A stretch of 64,000 nt of DNA, from NCBI GenBank assembly GCA_903918375.1, contig CAIXED010000012.1, forward strand, positions 37,526-101,525. The letters run 5' to 3'. Positions 37,638-48,717 of this stretch are shown one piece after another. A model generated the notes under the pieces. That model was not told the DNA's origin and did no database searches. It was given only the letters and a program-made list of their open reading frames with translations. A program made the translations under genes and the position numbers. Positions within the stretch are counted from its first letter, which is position 1, and each line of letters begins with the position of its first letter. Source of the DNA: an uncultured Pseudomonadota bacterium (lineage in GTDB: Bacteria > Pseudomonadota > Gammaproteobacteria > Methylococcales > Methylomonadaceae).

Positions 37638-38888
37638 CTAATCAGCCGAAGCGATTTTCTGATACCGCCACCCATAAAAGCCAATAAACAAATAACAAAC
37701 CACCGGCACCAAAAACGCAATTTGCAGACCAAAGCTGTCAGCTAAAACCCCTTGGATTAACGGCACTATCGCCCCGCCGACAATCGCGGCGCATAAAATT
37801 CCTGAGCCTTGGCCGGTGTGAGCGCCTAAACCATTCAGCGCTAACGAGAAAATGGTTGGGAACATGATGGAGTTGCATAAACCGACCGCTAACAAACTCC
37901 ACATAGCCAAACTGCCGTCACTGAAAATCGCGGTCAAAATCAGCAATACCGCTGCCAAAGCATTAAACGCCAACACATTGGCCGGTTTGATTTTTTGCAT
38001 CACCACCGCGCCAATAAAACGCCCGACCATCGCCCCGCCCCAATAAAACGACACGTATTTGCCAGCGTCTTGTTCGGCTAATGCGGCGATATTGGCTTGA
38101 CCTAAAAAGCTAACTAAAAAGCTGCCGATAGCCACTTCGCCGCCGACATAAACAAAAATCGCGATGGCACCGAACACTAAATGCGGGTAATGCCAAGCGC
38201 TTTGCTGGCTTGGTTGATGTTGAACAGCGGTTTTAGTTTCGGCTTGAATTTTCGGTAGTTTTAACAGCGCAAAAATCGCCGCTAGTACAAACAAAACACT
38301 GGCTAACAATAAGTAAGGACTTTGCACTGCCGCCGCTTCTGTGGCTTGGTAGCTGGATAATTGTTCAGCATCTAGCAATAGGATTTGATCAGCGCTTTTG
38401 ACCGCTGTCGATAAGATAAACACCGCGCCGAAATACGGTGCCAGTGTGGTGCCTAATGAGTTAAAGGCTTGGGTTAAGGTTAAGCGGCTAGAGGCGGTTT
38501 CTGGTGCACCGAGTACGGTGACATAAGGATTGGCGGCGACTTGTAACAAGGTAATCCCTGAAGCCAGCACGAAAAAGGCGGTTAGAAATAGCGGGTAGGA
38601 ATGTAAGCCAGCCGCTGGATAAAACAGCAAACAACCGACGCCAGCGATTAATAAGCCACCAATAATGCCGCCTTTGTAGTCAATTTTTTCGACTAAATAG
38701 CCGCTGGGCACCGAGACGATGAAATAGGCGGTGAAAAAACAAAACTGCACCAACATTGCTTGCGCGTAGCTTAGGGTAAATACGGCTTTTAAATGTGGGA
38801 TCAGAATGTCGTTTAGACAGGTGATAAAGCCCCAGATAAAAAATAATGAGGTTAAAACGCTTAATGAGCCTAGGTGGGTTGGTCGCAT
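37638..38888 (-). CDS. Sugar permease of the FHS (fucose/glucose-galactose) MFS family
   Basis: A 416-residue, 12-helix transporter. Family marks are the start [23 protein letters not shown], then [32 protein letters not shown] and [19 protein letters not shown] members import fucose, glucose, galactose or N-acetylglucosamine with protons. The next upstream gene on the same strand is a secreted GH3 glucosidase, so glucose import is the likely job. A 295-bp repeat-filled gap separates them. Confidence 0.9.
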   Translation of the reverse strand: MRPTHLGSLSVLTSLFFIWGFITCLNDILIPHLKAVFTLSYAQAMLVQFCFFTAYFIVSVPSGYLVEKIDYKGGIIGGLLIAGVGCLLFYPAAGLHSYPLFLTAFFVLASGITLLQVAANPYVTVLGAPETASSRLTLTQAFNSLGTTLAPYFGAVFILSTAVKSADQILLLDAEQLSSYQATEAAAVQSPYLLLASVLFVLAAIFALLKLPKIQAETKTAVQHQPSQQSAWHYPHLVFGAIAIFVYVGGEVAIGSFLVSFLGQANIAALAEQDAGKYVSFYWGGAMVGRFIGAVVMQKIKPANVLAFNALAAVLLILTAIFSDGSLAMWSLLAVGLCNSIMFPTIFSLALNGLGAHTGQGSGILCAAIVGGAIVPLIQGVLADSFGLQIAFLVPVVCYLFIGFYGWRYQKIASAD

Positions 38889-38939
38889 AGGGTTGGCTTT
38901 GATTTAGAGTTTTTTGAATTAAGGTTCGCTTTGCGAGCT

Positions 38940-39180
38940 TTATTTTGATGTCGGTTTTCGCACCGACAGGCGAGTTACTTTCTTTTGCTTGGCCAAAAGA
39001 AAGTAACCAAAGAAAAGGCCACCCGACCGCCGCTTGTTTCCTGCGCTCTGAAACTTTTACTGGGGGTTGGCAAAAGGGACTTCCTGTCCCTTTGCCAACT
39101 TGCCGCATCCATGCGGCAACCCTAACGGGCTATTCCCAGTAAAAGCTTCAGTGCTCGGCGCGGCAGACGGGGAAATTCAC
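38940..39180. repeat. Intergenic element with nested hairpins
   Basis: Between the permease and glucosidase lies a run of inverted repeats: GTTACTTTCTTTTG (38974-38987) with CAAAAGAAAGTAAC (38994-39007); CTTTTACTGGG (39054-39064) with CCCAGTAAAAG (39135-39145); inside that, TTGGCAAAAGGGAC (39067-39080) with GTCCCTTTGCCAA (39086-39098); and TTGCCGCAT (39100-39108) with ATGCGGCAA (39111-39119). The ACTTTCTTTTGC-type core is familiar from dispersed intergenic repeats. No gene is seen here. Confidence 0.7.
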
Positions 39181-39183
39181 CCG

Positions 39184-41436
39184 CTAGTTGACAGTAAAAC
39201 TCACCGTTTGATTACCCACCATAACTTTAAACTCGCCCGGTTCAATGCGGCGTTTCATATCAACGCCGATAAACGACATCGCTTCCGCAGGTAGTTCAAA
39301 GCTCAAGGTTTGAGTTTCGCCCGCTTTAAGTTCAACTTTGGCATAAGCTTTCAGCTGTTTGCTAGGTCTGGTGACAGAGGCAGCAACGTCATTCAAATAA
39401 ACCAATACCGCTTCTTTACCCGTGATTTTGCCAGTGTTTTTAACCTCAACACTAACTTCAATGCCCTCGCCTAACTTGATTTGCTCGTGACTCAAACGCA
39501 AGCCGGTGGTTTCAAATTGGGTATAGCTCAAGCCATGTCCAAACGGATACAACGGCTTATATTGATTGGTTTCGTAGCTTTCAATCGGCTTGTGATCGTA
39601 AAGCACGATGTCGTTGGTGTTGCGTGGGTAGGAAATCGGCAATTTGGCGCTGGGGTTCACATCACCAAATAAAATATCCGCCATCGCTACCCCGCCTTCC
39701 ATGCCCGGCAAGAAGCCTAACACCACCGCGTTAGCTTGTTCGGCGATTTCGGTGATGATGCGTGGACGACCGCCAAAGGTCACTAACACCACCGGTTTTC
39801 CAGTCGCGAAAATCGCTTTGGCTAATTGCAATTGAGGAAATGGCAGGTTTAAGGTTTCGATATTGCCGCTGGTTTCGGTGTAGGTGTTTTCACCCAAGGC
39901 CAACACCACGACATCGTGTTTGCGAGCTTCGTTAACCGCTTGTTCGATGTTGATTTCTTCTTGATAGCTATTGCCACCGACATAAGTGACTTTGCCGCTG
40001 GTTTTTTGTTGAATCGCTTTGAATAAGGTTAATTTGTCTTTGGGGTACAACTGTTCGTTGTCACCTTGCCAAGTCAGCGTCCAGCCGCCGTTCATCACGC
40101 TTAATAAATTAGCAGTTGGCCCTGTAACTAAAATGCTGGCTTTTTTGCTCAGTGGTAATAAATGCTGGTCATTTTTAGCTAACACAATCGATTCTTGCGC
40201 TGCTTGGCGGTTGATAGCCACCGCTTCTTTAGTCGCAAAATGACCCGCGACTGCAATGTCTGGCTCAGTGCGTTGGAATAAACCGGTTTGATATTTGACC
40301 CGCAAAATTCGTGTTACTGCTTCATCAATCCTGCTCACAGGCACTTCACCGCTACGGGCTAAATCCAGTAACAAGTCGTAAAACGAAAAGTTGAACGGCA
40401 CCATGCTCATATCAACCCCAGCCATCACCGCAATTTTCACTGCTTCGCGAGGTGATGCGGCTAATTTGTCGCGGGTGTAGAGGCGGATAATGTCTTCCCA
40501 ATCCGACACGGTAAAACCGGTAAAACCTAGTTCACCGCGCAAAATCGTCGTCAAATATTGATAGTTCGCATGACCTGGAATGCCATCGACTTCGGCAGAA
40601 TTGACCATAATGGTTGGCGCACCGGCTTTGATACCGGCTTCGAAACTCGGCAAGAAATATTCCCGCAACATCCGCTCGCCTATCCATGCCGGAGTGCGAT
40701 CTTTGCCATTAATCGGGAAGCTGTAGCCGACATAATGTTTTAAACAAGTCGGCGCTTTGTCGGCAGCTGAGGCATCGTCACCTTGATGACCTTGGATAAA
40801 AGCACTGCCTAAGCTGCTGGCTAAATGTACGTCTTCGCCATAGGTTTCCCACAAACGCGGCCATAATGGTTGGCGGCCTATGTCCATCACTGGCGAGAAG
40901 TTCCAATCGATTCCCGAGGCTTTCACTTCACGGGCGGCAATTTCGCCTTCTTTGAAGGATAAATCACGGTTAAAAGTAGCGGCCATATTGATAGCTTGAG
41001 GAAACAGTACCGACTGGTCGGTGTAAGTCGCGCCATGAATCGCATCAACCCCGTAAATCACCGGAATTTTTAAGCGCGACTTTTCCGCCATGCTGCGGAT
41101 GGTTTGCGTCATGCTGCGCCATTTTTCAATCGGCTGAGCTCTGTTATTGGGCGTCGATGGTGCATTGAGAATTGAGCCAACATGATGATTGAACAGTGCA
41201 TCTTCTAGTTTGGACATATCAAACGGTTGATCGACATCTTGACCATTGGGCACGGTCACAACGCTGACATCAATTTGGGTCATTTGCCCGACTTTTTCTT
41301 CCAAAGTCATTTGCGACAACAAGGCTTGGACTTTATCTTCTATAGCGTGATCGAGTGGTTGTGCATTCACAGATGACTCCAAAAAAACAGCTAGAAAAAT
41401 GGCTAAATAAATTTGAGTTTTCAAGACTTTCTTCAC
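39184..41436 (-). CDS. bglX: Beta-glucosidase, glycoside hydrolase family 3
   Basis: A 750-residue exported GH3 enzyme. The signal peptide ends near residue 25 (SSVNAQP). The TIM-barrel has PVIYGVDAIHGATY, FSPVMDIGRQPLWPR and the nucleophile Asp in GFTVSDWEDI. The second domain carries QESIVLAKNDQHLLPL and ALGENTYTETSGNIE with the likely acid/base Glu, and a fibronectin-III-like C-terminus has PLYPFGHGLSYTQF. It releases glucose from beta-glucosides in the periplasm. Its length equals E. coli BglX. Confidence 0.96.
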   Translation of the reverse strand: MKKVLKTQIYLAIFLAVFLESSVNAQPLDHAIEDKVQALLSQMTLEEKVGQMTQIDVSVVTVPNGQDVDQPFDMSKLEDALFNHHVGSILNAPSTPNNRAQPIEKWRSMTQTIRSMAEKSRLKIPVIYGVDAIHGATYTDQSVLFPQAINMAATFNRDLSFKEGEIAAREVKASGIDWNFSPVMDIGRQPLWPRLWETYGEDVHLASSLGSAFIQGHQGDDASAADKAPTCLKHYVGYSFPINGKDRTPAWIGERMLREYFLPSFEAGIKAGAPTIMVNSAEVDGIPGHANYQYLTTILRGELGFTGFTVSDWEDIIRLYTRDKLAASPREAVKIAVMAGVDMSMVPFNFSFYDLLLDLARSGEVPVSRIDEAVTRILRVKYQTGLFQRTEPDIAVAGHFATKEAVAINRQAAQESIVLAKNDQHLLPLSKKASILVTGPTANLLSVMNGGWTLTWQGDNEQLYPKDKLTLFKAIQQKTSGKVTYVGGNSYQEEINIEQAVNEARKHDVVVLALGENTYTETSGNIETLNLPFPQLQLAKAIFATGKPVVLVTFGGRPRIITEIAEQANAVVLGFLPGMEGGVAMADILFGDVNPSAKLPISYPRNTNDIVLYDHKPIESYETNQYKPLYPFGHGLSYTQFETTGLRLSHEQIKLGEGIEVSVEVKNTGKITGKEAVLVYLNDVAASVTRPSKQLKAYAKVELKAGETQTLSFELPAEAMSFIGVDMKRRIEPGEFKVMVGNQTVSFTVN

Positions 41437-41456
41437 TTCAAAATAACAAATGATGC

Positions 41457-41490
41457 GGGTTTTCGGGATAGTTTTGTATCCCGAAAACCC
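41457..41490. terminator. Hairpin between efflux operon and bglX
   Basis: GGGTTTTCGGGAT (41457-41469) is the exact reverse complement of 41478-41490, with an 8-nt loop. It follows the efflux pump stop and precedes the glucosidase start on the minus strand, fitting a terminator of the pump operon; no strong T run is present. Confidence 0.6.
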
Positions 41491-41525
41491 ATAAAAGGCG
41501 GGTATTTAATCACAACAACTGCTGA

Positions 41526-44500
41526 TTATTCAGCATCAGGCGTGTGTTGATGTTGTTTGGCGAGGATTAGATAAAAGGCTGGTACGACAAATAAGGTAAA
41601 CAAGGTGCCAATCCCTAGCCCAGTGGCAATCACCAAACCAATATCAAAACGACTCGCGGCGCCCGGGCCGGAGGCTGTCAACAATGGCAACATGGCGACG
41701 ATCATCGCCACAGTGGTCATCAAGATTGGCCGTAACCGAATTTCTGCGGCTTGTTCGATAGCTTTTGCTTTCGATAAACCCGATTCGATTTGCAGTTGAT
41801 TGGCGAATTCGACAATCAAAATCCCATTTTTTGCTACTAAACCAATCAAGGTGATTAAACCAACTTGAGTGTAAATATTGATGGTGGCAAAGCCGAGCAT
41901 CATAAACGCCAAGGCGCTGGCGATGGATAAAGGCACTGAGATTAAGATGATTAACGGATCACGCCAACTTTCAAATTGGGCTGCGAGCACCAAATAGATG
42001 ATTAACAAGGCCATGAAAAAGGTCACAATCAAGGCGCTGCCTTGTTGGGCGTATTGGCGCGATTCACCGGTGTAATCAAAGCTAAAGCCACGCGGAAACA
42101 GCTCGGCGGCGATGGTTTCTAAGCCAGTCATGGCATCGCCTAAACCAACCCCGGGCAACATCAAACCGTTGATGGTTAAGCTGTTGAGCTGTTGAAACTG
42201 GGTGCGTTTGCTGGGTTCAACCGAGTTTTCGATTTTAATCAACGATGACAACGCCACTTGGCTACCAGTCGCGCTGCGTAAATAGTAGTTATCGAGTTTG
42301 CTGGTGTCGAAGCGTGATAAATCATCGACTTGCGGAATCACTTTATAGCTACGACCTTGCAAGCTGAAACGATTGACGTATTGGCCGCCCATTAAAGTGG
42401 CTAAGTTGCGGCCAATATCTTGCATCGAAATCCCTAAATCAGCAGCGCGATCACGATCAATCACTAACGTGGCTTTCGGGCGATTGAAGTTAACGTCTTT
42501 CATCAAGAACGCAAATTTGCCGCTTTGCATGGCTTTGTCGAGCAATTGGTCTGCGACTTGATCTAACTGGACGTAATCGGCATCGGTAGTAATCACAAAC
42601 TGCAACGGTAAACCGCCACCAGAACCTGGCAAACTCGGTCTTGGCACCACGGCAGTTTGGAAGCCAGCGATTTGCCCGACTTTGGCTTGTAATTCCGGTT
42701 GAACTTGGCTTTGTGAGCGTTTACGTTCAAAACTGGAAGGCATTTTAAAACCGCTAAACACGGTGCTGGTATCGCCACCAAAGCCCATTAACACAAAGCT
42801 TTCTTTGTATTCTGGGAATGATTCAAACTGCTTAATCAGTTCTCTTGAATAGGTTTCGTTGTAATGCAAGGTCGCGGTTTGCGGGCCGTTGGCGATGGCA
42901 AACAAAATACTCTGGTCTTCGGTGGGCGCTAGTTCTTTGCTGGTGAGCATGAACATTAAATAGATGCTGGCTAACACCAAAAAGGCAAAACCCATCACAG
43001 TCGCTGGATATTCGAGTAATTTGCGTAATAGGCGCAGGTAATGCTTGGCGAGTTGAGCAAACAGATGTTCTACCGCTAATTCAAATCGGCCAGGTTTGCC
43101 AGAATCTTTTAGCACTTTAGCGCTCATCATCGGCGATAGGGTTAGCGCGACGATGCCGGAAATTAACACCGCCCCCGCCAGTGAAAAGGCAAATTCGGTA
43201 AATAAAGTCCCGACCAATCCACCCATAAAACCAATTGGCGCGTAAACCGCGATTAAGGTGGTGGTCATGGCGATTACCGGCAAGCCCAGTTCTCTTGCGC
43301 CCAGTAAGGCGGCTTGTAAGCGGGGTTTGCCGTGTTCAATGTGGCGGTGGATGTTTTCGACCATCACAATCGCGTCATCAACCACCAGACCAATCGCTAA
43401 CACCATCGCTAACATGGTCAGCAAATTAATCGAAAAGCCCATCAACAACATCAGAAATGCGCCGCCGATCAGTGATAAAGGCACAGTAACCGCTGGAATC
43501 ACTGCCGCGCGTAATGAACCGAGTGATAAAAAAATCACCACTAAAACGATTAACACCGCTTCGATTAAGGTGCTGAATACTTCGTGGATCGAATCTTCGA
43601 TGAACTGGCTGGCGTCATACGGCACTAGCACCTGCATCGCGTCGGGTAAATCGCGTTTCAGTTCGGTATTCAGCAGGTTTTTAACTGCTTTGGCGACCGT
43701 TAATGGATTAGCGCCCGGCGCAGGCTCGATGCCCATGAAAATCGCCATTTTGCCTTTGTACCAGTTGACGGTGTCATAGTCTTCGCTGCCCAGTTCGGTA
43801 TCGGCGATGTCCTGTAAGCGCACTAGGCTACCGTTACGATTGCTGACCACTAATTGCTTGAAAGCTTGCTCGTCGGCAGCATCGGTGGTGGCGCGTAAAT
43901 CGACTTTGACGTAATTACCTTTGGTGCCACCAACCCCAGACAGGTAGTTATTGGCGCGTAACACTTCGCTGACGTCATTAGCAGTAACGCCCAATGCCGC
44001 CATGCGATCTGGATCTAGCCAGACTCGCATGGCAAAGGTTTTATTACCGAGCATTTTGGCTTTACCGATCCCCGGCAAGGCTTGAATTTTTGGTTGGATG
44101 ACCCGCAATAAATAATCGCTTAATTGCGCGGCTTGTAGGGTTTCGCTGTACAAAGCCAAGTACATTAAAGCCGTGCTTTCGCCAACTTGTGCTGTAATCA
44201 CCGGATCTTCTGATTCTGCCGGTAACACGTTGCGTTGGCTGGCCACTTTGGCTTGAATTTCGGCAACCGCGGCGTTGGCATCGTAATTAAGCCGCATATG
44301 GGCTTCGATGGTGGAATTACCTTGGCGACTGGTTGAGGATAAATAATCAATGCCATCGGCTTCGGCAATCGCTTGTTGTAACGGCGTGGTGATAAAACCT
44401 TTGACTAACTCGCTACTGGCACCGGGATAGGCGGTCGCTATAGTGACCACGGTGTTTTCGGTTTCGGGATATTGGCGTAGTTCTAGGGCGGTAATCGCTC

Positions 44501-44579
44501 TTAAACCTAATACCAAAATCAGCAAACTCACCACGCTCGCCAATACGGGGCGGCGGATAAATAAATCGGTAAATTTCAC
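41526..44579 (-). CDS. RND efflux pump, inner membrane permease (HAE-1 type)
   Basis: A 1017-residue AcrB-like permease with the duplicated layout of 12 membrane helices and two large periplasmic loops. MKFTDLFIRRPVLASVVSLL begins it at a GTG; the family GAYPGASSELV-like AYPGASSELVKGF follows. In helix 4, LAIGLVVDDAIVMVENIHRH supplies the paired Asp of the proton relay. It exports drugs or other hydrophobic compounds. It is 5 bp after the adaptor gene; the outer channel is not adjacent and may be the tolC at 478. Confidence 0.95.
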   Translation of the reverse strand: MKFTDLFIRRPVLASVVSLLILVLGLRAITALELRQYPETENTVVTIATAYPGASSELVKGFITTPLQQAIAEADGIDYLSSTSRQGNSTIEAHMRLNYDANAAVAEIQAKVASQRNVLPAESEDPVITAQVGESTALMYLALYSETLQAAQLSDYLLRVIQPKIQALPGIGKAKMLGNKTFAMRVWLDPDRMAALGVTANDVSEVLRANNYLSGVGGTKGNYVKVDLRATTDAADEQAFKQLVVSNRNGSLVRLQDIADTELGSEDYDTVNWYKGKMAIFMGIEPAPGANPLTVAKAVKNLLNTELKRDLPDAMQVLVPYDASQFIEDSIHEVFSTLIEAVLIVLVVIFLSLGSLRAAVIPAVTVPLSLIGGAFLMLLMGFSINLLTMLAMVLAIGLVVDDAIVMVENIHRHIEHGKPRLQAALLGARELGLPVIAMTTTLIAVYAPIGFMGGLVGTLFTEFAFSLAGAVLISGIVALTLSPMMSAKVLKDSGKPGRFELAVEHLFAQLAKHYLRLLRKLLEYPATVMGFAFLVLASIYLMFMLTSKELAPTEDQSILFAIANGPQTATLHYNETYSRELIKQFESFPEYKESFVLMGFGGDTSTVFSGFKMPSSFERKRSQSQVQPELQAKVGQIAGFQTAVVPRPSLPGSGGGLPLQFVITTDADYVQLDQVADQLLDKAMQSGKFAFLMKDVNFNRPKATLVIDRDRAADLGISMQDIGRNLATLMGGQYVNRFSLQGRSYKVIPQVDDLSRFDTSKLDNYYLRSATGSQVALSSLIKIENSVEPSKRTQFQQLNSLTINGLMLPGVGLGDAMTGLETIAAELFPRGFSFDYTGESRQYAQQGSALIVTFFMALLIIYLVLAAQFESWRDPLIILISVPLSIASALAFMMLGFATINIYTQVGLITLIGLVAKNGILIVEFANQLQIESGLSKAKAIEQAAEIRLRPILMTTVAMIVAMLPLLTASGPGAASRFDIGLVIATGLGIGTLFTLFVVPAFYLILAKQHQHTPDAE

Positions 44580-44584
44580 GATGA

Positions 44585-45670
44585 TTACTCCCGCTCACCT
44601 GGAGCTGGTTGCGTATCTATCGTCACCGGAATACCGTTTCGGAGTTTGACTTGTCCCGCGCTAACCACTTTATCACCAGCGTTCAGGCCACTGATAATCT
44701 CTACCCTACCCGCTTTGCTGATGCCGGTTTCGACTTGGCGGTTTTGGACGATAGTACCTTTGTCAGTGGTTTGGATTAGGAAAACCGAATTACCGTAAGG
44801 GTTATAGGTAATCGCGGTATCGGGTAAGGTTAACACCGTGTTTTGTTGGCCAGAGTTAATTTGCACTTGGGCGAACATGCCAGGGTGTAAGCGTTTATCG
44901 GCATTTTTCAACGAGGCGCGAACTTTGATGGCGCGGCTATTGGCTTCAATCGCTGGACTGATGGCAATAATTTCGCCGCTAAAACTTTGCTCTGGATAAG
45001 CTTGTACGGTCGCAGTAATCGATTGTCCTTTGTTAAGCTGGCTAATATGGCGTTCCGGCAAGTTGAAATCGAGGTAAATCGGGTCGAGTTTTTGCAGACT
45101 GACAATCGCCGTACCTGGGGCTAGATATTGGCCTAAATCCACTTGGCGTATCCCAAGTTCACCACTAAACGGTGCGCGAATTTGTTTCTTATCAATCAGC
45201 GTTCTTTTGGCAGCAACAGCAGCAATGGCTTGTTCTAAAGAGGCTTGGTTTTGATCGTAATCGGAGCTGGAGATGAATTTTTTTTCCAGCATTTTTTCGC
45301 CGCGATTAAAGCGCACTTGGGCTAATTGCTGTTCTGCCAGCAAACCTTGTAACTCGGCGTAATCGGTTGCGGCATCTAATTCGACTAATAATTGACCTTG
45401 TTTGACCGCTTGTCCCGATTCAAAATCAATGGCTTTAATTTTGCCCGTCACTTCATTGCTAACATTAACACCGGCAACAGCGGTTAAGCTGCCGACCGCA
45501 GCTAATGAAGCCAGCCATTGTTCTTGTTTGACTTCGCTGGCGGCAACTACCGGTGGAGGGGGTAATTGAATGTGGCTAATAGCTTGATTGATTTGATAAA
45601 ACTTATAACCAAATAAGCCACCAAAAATAAGCACACTTAAGAAAGCAATGATAAGAATACGTTTGATCAT
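44585..45670 (-). CDS. RND efflux pump, periplasmic adaptor
   Basis: A 361-residue membrane fusion protein. A single N-terminal membrane helix (ILIIAFLSVLIFGGLFGYKF) anchors it; then come half-lipoyl segments VTGKIKAIDFESGQAVKQGQ and IRAPFSGELGIRQVDLGQYL around an alpha hairpin, a beta barrel with LDFNLPERHISQL, and a membrane-proximal domain. It links the RND permease to an outer channel. It heads a two-gene operon. It resembles the MexH/MdtA group; substrate unknown. Confidence 0.94.
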   Translation of the reverse strand: MIKRILIIAFLSVLIFGGLFGYKFYQINQAISHIQLPPPPVVAASEVKQEQWLASLAAVGSLTAVAGVNVSNEVTGKIKAIDFESGQAVKQGQLLVELDAATDYAELQGLLAEQQLAQVRFNRGEKMLEKKFISSSDYDQNQASLEQAIAAVAAKRTLIDKKQIRAPFSGELGIRQVDLGQYLAPGTAIVSLQKLDPIYLDFNLPERHISQLNKGQSITATVQAYPEQSFSGEIIAISPAIEANSRAIKVRASLKNADKRLHPGMFAQVQINSGQQNTVLTLPDTAITYNPYGNSVFLIQTTDKGTIVQNRQVETGISKAGRVEIISGLNAGDKVVSAGQVKLRNGIPVTIDTQPAPGERE

Positions 45671-45865
45671 GAATTGAAATGGCTAATAACAGCGTTTTAC
45701 GGAATAGCTAGGGATTTTACGCTGAAAGTTGAGACTGGCGTAAACCAAGTATTTAAGGAGATTGTTTGTATTGAAAAGCCAAGCGGCTAGTGTCAACCAG
45801 CCGGATAGCCATCATGAATTTTTTAAGGATCGTCAGCCTATACAGGCGTATAGACCAAGAAAAAA

Positions 45866-46171
45866 TTAATCGATGATTGGGAATTTCTCACGGGAGGCAT
45901 CAACCATGTCCCGCATTTCTTTGCCAGGTTTAAAATGCGGCACATGTTTTTCAGTTAACGACACCGCTTCGCCGGTTTTAGGATTACGTCCTAAACGGGC
46001 TGTACGATGGTGCAATGAAAAACTGCCAAAACCTCGGATTTCTATTCTTTCGCCGCTAGATAAGGTATCACTCAAGTGATCGACTACACATCTAACCGCT
46101 AATTCAACATCTTTAAGCGCGAGATGTGGTTGCTTCTCAGCCAACACCACTATTAATTCTGATTTTGTCAC
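45866..46171 (-). CDS. ihfB: Integration host factor subunit beta
   Basis: The GTG at 46169-46171 begins [17 protein letters not shown], the standard start; the 18-residue extension upstream is not conserved. The 101-residue product has the DNA-bending arm with [20 protein letters not shown], including the proline that intercalates into DNA. IHF bends DNA at promoters, phage att sites and type I-E CRISPR leaders. It follows rpsA as in most gammaproteobacteria. Confidence 0.96.
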   Translation of the reverse strand: MTKSELIVVLAEKQPHLALKDVELAVRCVVDHLSDTLSSGERIEIRGFGSFSLHHRTARLGRNPKTGEAVSLTEKHVPHFKPGKEMRDMVDASREKFPIID

Positions 46172-46239
46172 ATTCAACCCTGAATAATAGAAGAGAAGTG
46201 ACATGAGCCCTAAAGCCCATGTCACTCTTACAGATGGTT

Positions 46240-47901
46240 TTATTTATCCATTTGTTTAAAGATGTCACCTAGTGTGGCGGTGCCAGCACTTTGTTGTGAG
46301 TAATCTTTAATTGCATTTGACTCTTCTTCAACGTCTTTAGCTTTGATAGACAAAGAAATTGATTTGGTTTTTTTGTCGACGCCAATAAATTTAGCTTCGA
46401 TTTCTTCACCTTCTTTCAACAGAGTGCGTGCATCTTCAACGCGGTCACGTTGAATTTCAGCAGCGCGTAAGTAGCCTTCAACGTTGTCAGCCAAAGTAAT
46501 TACCGCACCTTTAGCATCAACTTCTTTGATAGTACCTTTAACTAAGCTGCCTTTTTCATGAACGGCAATGTAGTTTTGGAATGGGTCTTGTTCCAATTGT
46601 TTGATACCCAAAGAAATACGTTCACGCTCTGAGTCAACTGCCAAGATAACGGTTTCAACTTCGTCACCTTTTTTGTAGTTGCGGATCGCTTCTTCGTCGT
46701 TTTCATTCCAAGAAATGTCAGACATGTGAACCAAACCATCAATACCACCATCCAATCCGATGAAGATACCGAAATCAGTGATAGATTTGATTTTGCCGCT
46801 GATTTTGTCGCCTTTGTTGTGAGTTGCTGCGAACTCATCCCAAGGGTTTGAACGGCATTGTTTCATGCCCAATGAAATACGACGACGTTCTTCGTCGATT
46901 TCAAGCACCATAACTTCAACTTCGTCGCCCAATTGAACAACTTTAGATGGGTTAACGTTTTTGTTGGTCCAATCCATTTCAGAAACGTGAACCAAACCTT
47001 CAACGCCTTCTTCGATTTCAACGAAGCAACCATAATCGGTCAAGTTGTTAACTTTACCGAATACGCGGCTACCAGCTGGGTAGCGGCGAGCAATGTTTTG
47101 CCATGGATCTTCATCCATTTGTTTCATGCCCAACGATACGCGGGTTTTATCTTTATCAAATTTAAGAACTTTAACTTTGATTTCTTGGCCGATTTCAACA
47201 CACTCAGATGGGTGACGAACACGACGCCATGCCATATCAGTGATGTGTAACAGACCATCAACACCGCCAAGATCAATAAACGCACCGTAATCGGTAAGGT
47301 TTTTAACGATACCAGTAACGATAGCGCCGTCTTGTAGGGTTTTAACTAATTCTTCTCTTTCTGCACTGTATTCGCTTTCAACGACAGCACGACGAGACAA
47401 CACAACATTGTTGCGTTTTTGGTCGATTTTGATGACTTTGAATTCTAAATCGCGGTTTTCCAAGAATGTGGTGTCGCGGATAGGACGAACGTCAACCAAT
47501 GAACCAGGTAAGAATGCACGCAATGCGCCAACTGCCACGGTGAAACCACCACGAACTTTGCCATTGATGCGACCGATAACGGTTTCTTGGGTATCAAATG
47601 CTTTTTCAAGCTCAGTCCAAGCTTTGCTTTTCTTAGCTTTGTCGCGGGAAAGAAGTGTGGCGCCTAGGCCGTCTTCAAATAAATCAAGAGCTACTTCAAC
47701 TTCGTCACCGATATTGACTTCAAGATCGCCATCAGCATTCAAGAATTGCCATTTTGGAATGACACCTTCTGATTTTGCTTGTGTGCTGACGATAACGAAT
47801 TCGTTTTCGATATCAATAACAGTACCGGTTAACATTGCACCAGGACGCATTTCGGTCTTGGCAAAACTCTCTTCTAATAATTGTGCAAAGCTTTCGCTCA
47901 T
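46240..47901 (-). CDS. rpsA: 30S ribosomal protein S1
   Basis: The ATG at 47899-47901 gives [12 protein letters not shown]; the 15-codon upstream extension is dismissed. The 553-residue protein has six S1 RNA-binding repeats, visible as recurring [27 protein letters not shown] segments (for example [20 protein letters not shown] and [20 protein letters not shown]). It loads mRNA on the ribosome. It lies between cmk and ihfB. Confidence 0.98.
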   Translation of the reverse strand: MSESFAQLLEESFAKTEMRPGAMLTGTVIDIENEFVIVSTQAKSEGVIPKWQFLNADGDLEVNIGDEVEVALDLFEDGLGATLLSRDKAKKSKAWTELEKAFDTQETVIGRINGKVRGGFTVAVGALRAFLPGSLVDVRPIRDTTFLENRDLEFKVIKIDQKRNNVVLSRRAVVESEYSAEREELVKTLQDGAIVTGIVKNLTDYGAFIDLGGVDGLLHITDMAWRRVRHPSECVEIGQEIKVKVLKFDKDKTRVSLGMKQMDEDPWQNIARRYPAGSRVFGKVNNLTDYGCFVEIEEGVEGLVHVSEMDWTNKNVNPSKVVQLGDEVEVMVLEIDEERRRISLGMKQCRSNPWDEFAATHNKGDKISGKIKSITDFGIFIGLDGGIDGLVHMSDISWNENDEEAIRNYKKGDEVETVILAVDSERERISLGIKQLEQDPFQNYIAVHEKGSLVKGTIKEVDAKGAVITLADNVEGYLRAAEIQRDRVEDARTLLKEGEEIEAKFIGVDKKTKSISLSIKAKDVEEESNAIKDYSQQSAGTATLGDIFKQMDK

Positions 47902-47997
47902 TCTCTTCTTTCCCAAACTTGTTAAAACACAAACAAGCTTTTTCATATCAAAAAATTAAAATAAAGTTGCCGATTATCGACAACCACCAATAAAGCC

Positions 47998-48657
47998 CTA
48001 ATGGACTAAATTTATTACCTGGTCTATCACCTGTTGGATGCTTAGACTAGAAGAATCAATCACTTGCGCGCCTTCCGGTATCATCAATGGTGCCGTTGCA
48101 CGTTGCTGATCGCGTTGGTCGCGTTCTTGAATCTCAAGGGTAATCTGATCAAGGTTAGCATCAATTCCCTTTTCAATCAACTGCTTATACCTTCTTGACG
48201 CTCTTTCTTCGGCACTAGCGGTTAAATAAACCTTAAATTGTGCATCAGGAAATACCACGCTGCCCATATCGCGACCATCGGCCACTAAACCTGGCAGTTG
48301 TTGAAAATCCTTTTGTTTTTGCAATAACAGCGCCCGTACTGCCGGATATGCAGCGACTATCGATGCAGTATTGCCTACCTGTTCCGTGCCTAATAGCGGG
48401 GTAATATCTTGACCATTGAGCTTAACCTGCAAGGTTTCACCACAATCAAAACTTAATTGCATAGTTTCAGCAACTTGGCAGACAGCCTCAATGTTGTTTA
48501 AGTCTAAATCGGCTTGCAAACAGCCAATTGCTAATGAACGATAAATAGAACCGCTATCTAAATAATGCCAACCTAATTGGCGAGCAATTGCACGACTAAC
48601 CGTGCCTTTGCCGGCACCGCTAGGGCCGTCGATGGTGAGAACTGGAATGGTGGTCAT
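47998..48657 (-). CDS. cmk: Cytidylate kinase
   Basis: A 219-residue CMP kinase: P-loop TIDGPSGAGKGTVSR (from residue 8), LDSGSIYRSLA for nucleotide binding, VADGRDMGSVVFPDA and the lid RYKQLIEKGI. GSIYR replaces the more usual GALYR. It phosphorylates CMP and dCMP. It stands between aroA and rpsA. Confidence 0.97.
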   Translation of the reverse strand: MTTIPVLTIDGPSGAGKGTVSRAIARQLGWHYLDSGSIYRSLAIGCLQADLDLNNIEAVCQVAETMQLSFDCGETLQVKLNGQDITPLLGTEQVGNTASIVAAYPAVRALLLQKQKDFQQLPGLVADGRDMGSVVFPDAQFKVYLTASAEERASRRYKQLIEKGIDANLDQITLEIQERDQRDQQRATAPLMIPEGAQVIDSSSLSIQQVIDQVINLVH

Positions 48658-48717
48658 GTTATTTTGAGTATCGCGTGTAACTTGGGTTAAGGTCTCCCCT
48701 AACCCAAGCTAGATTTT

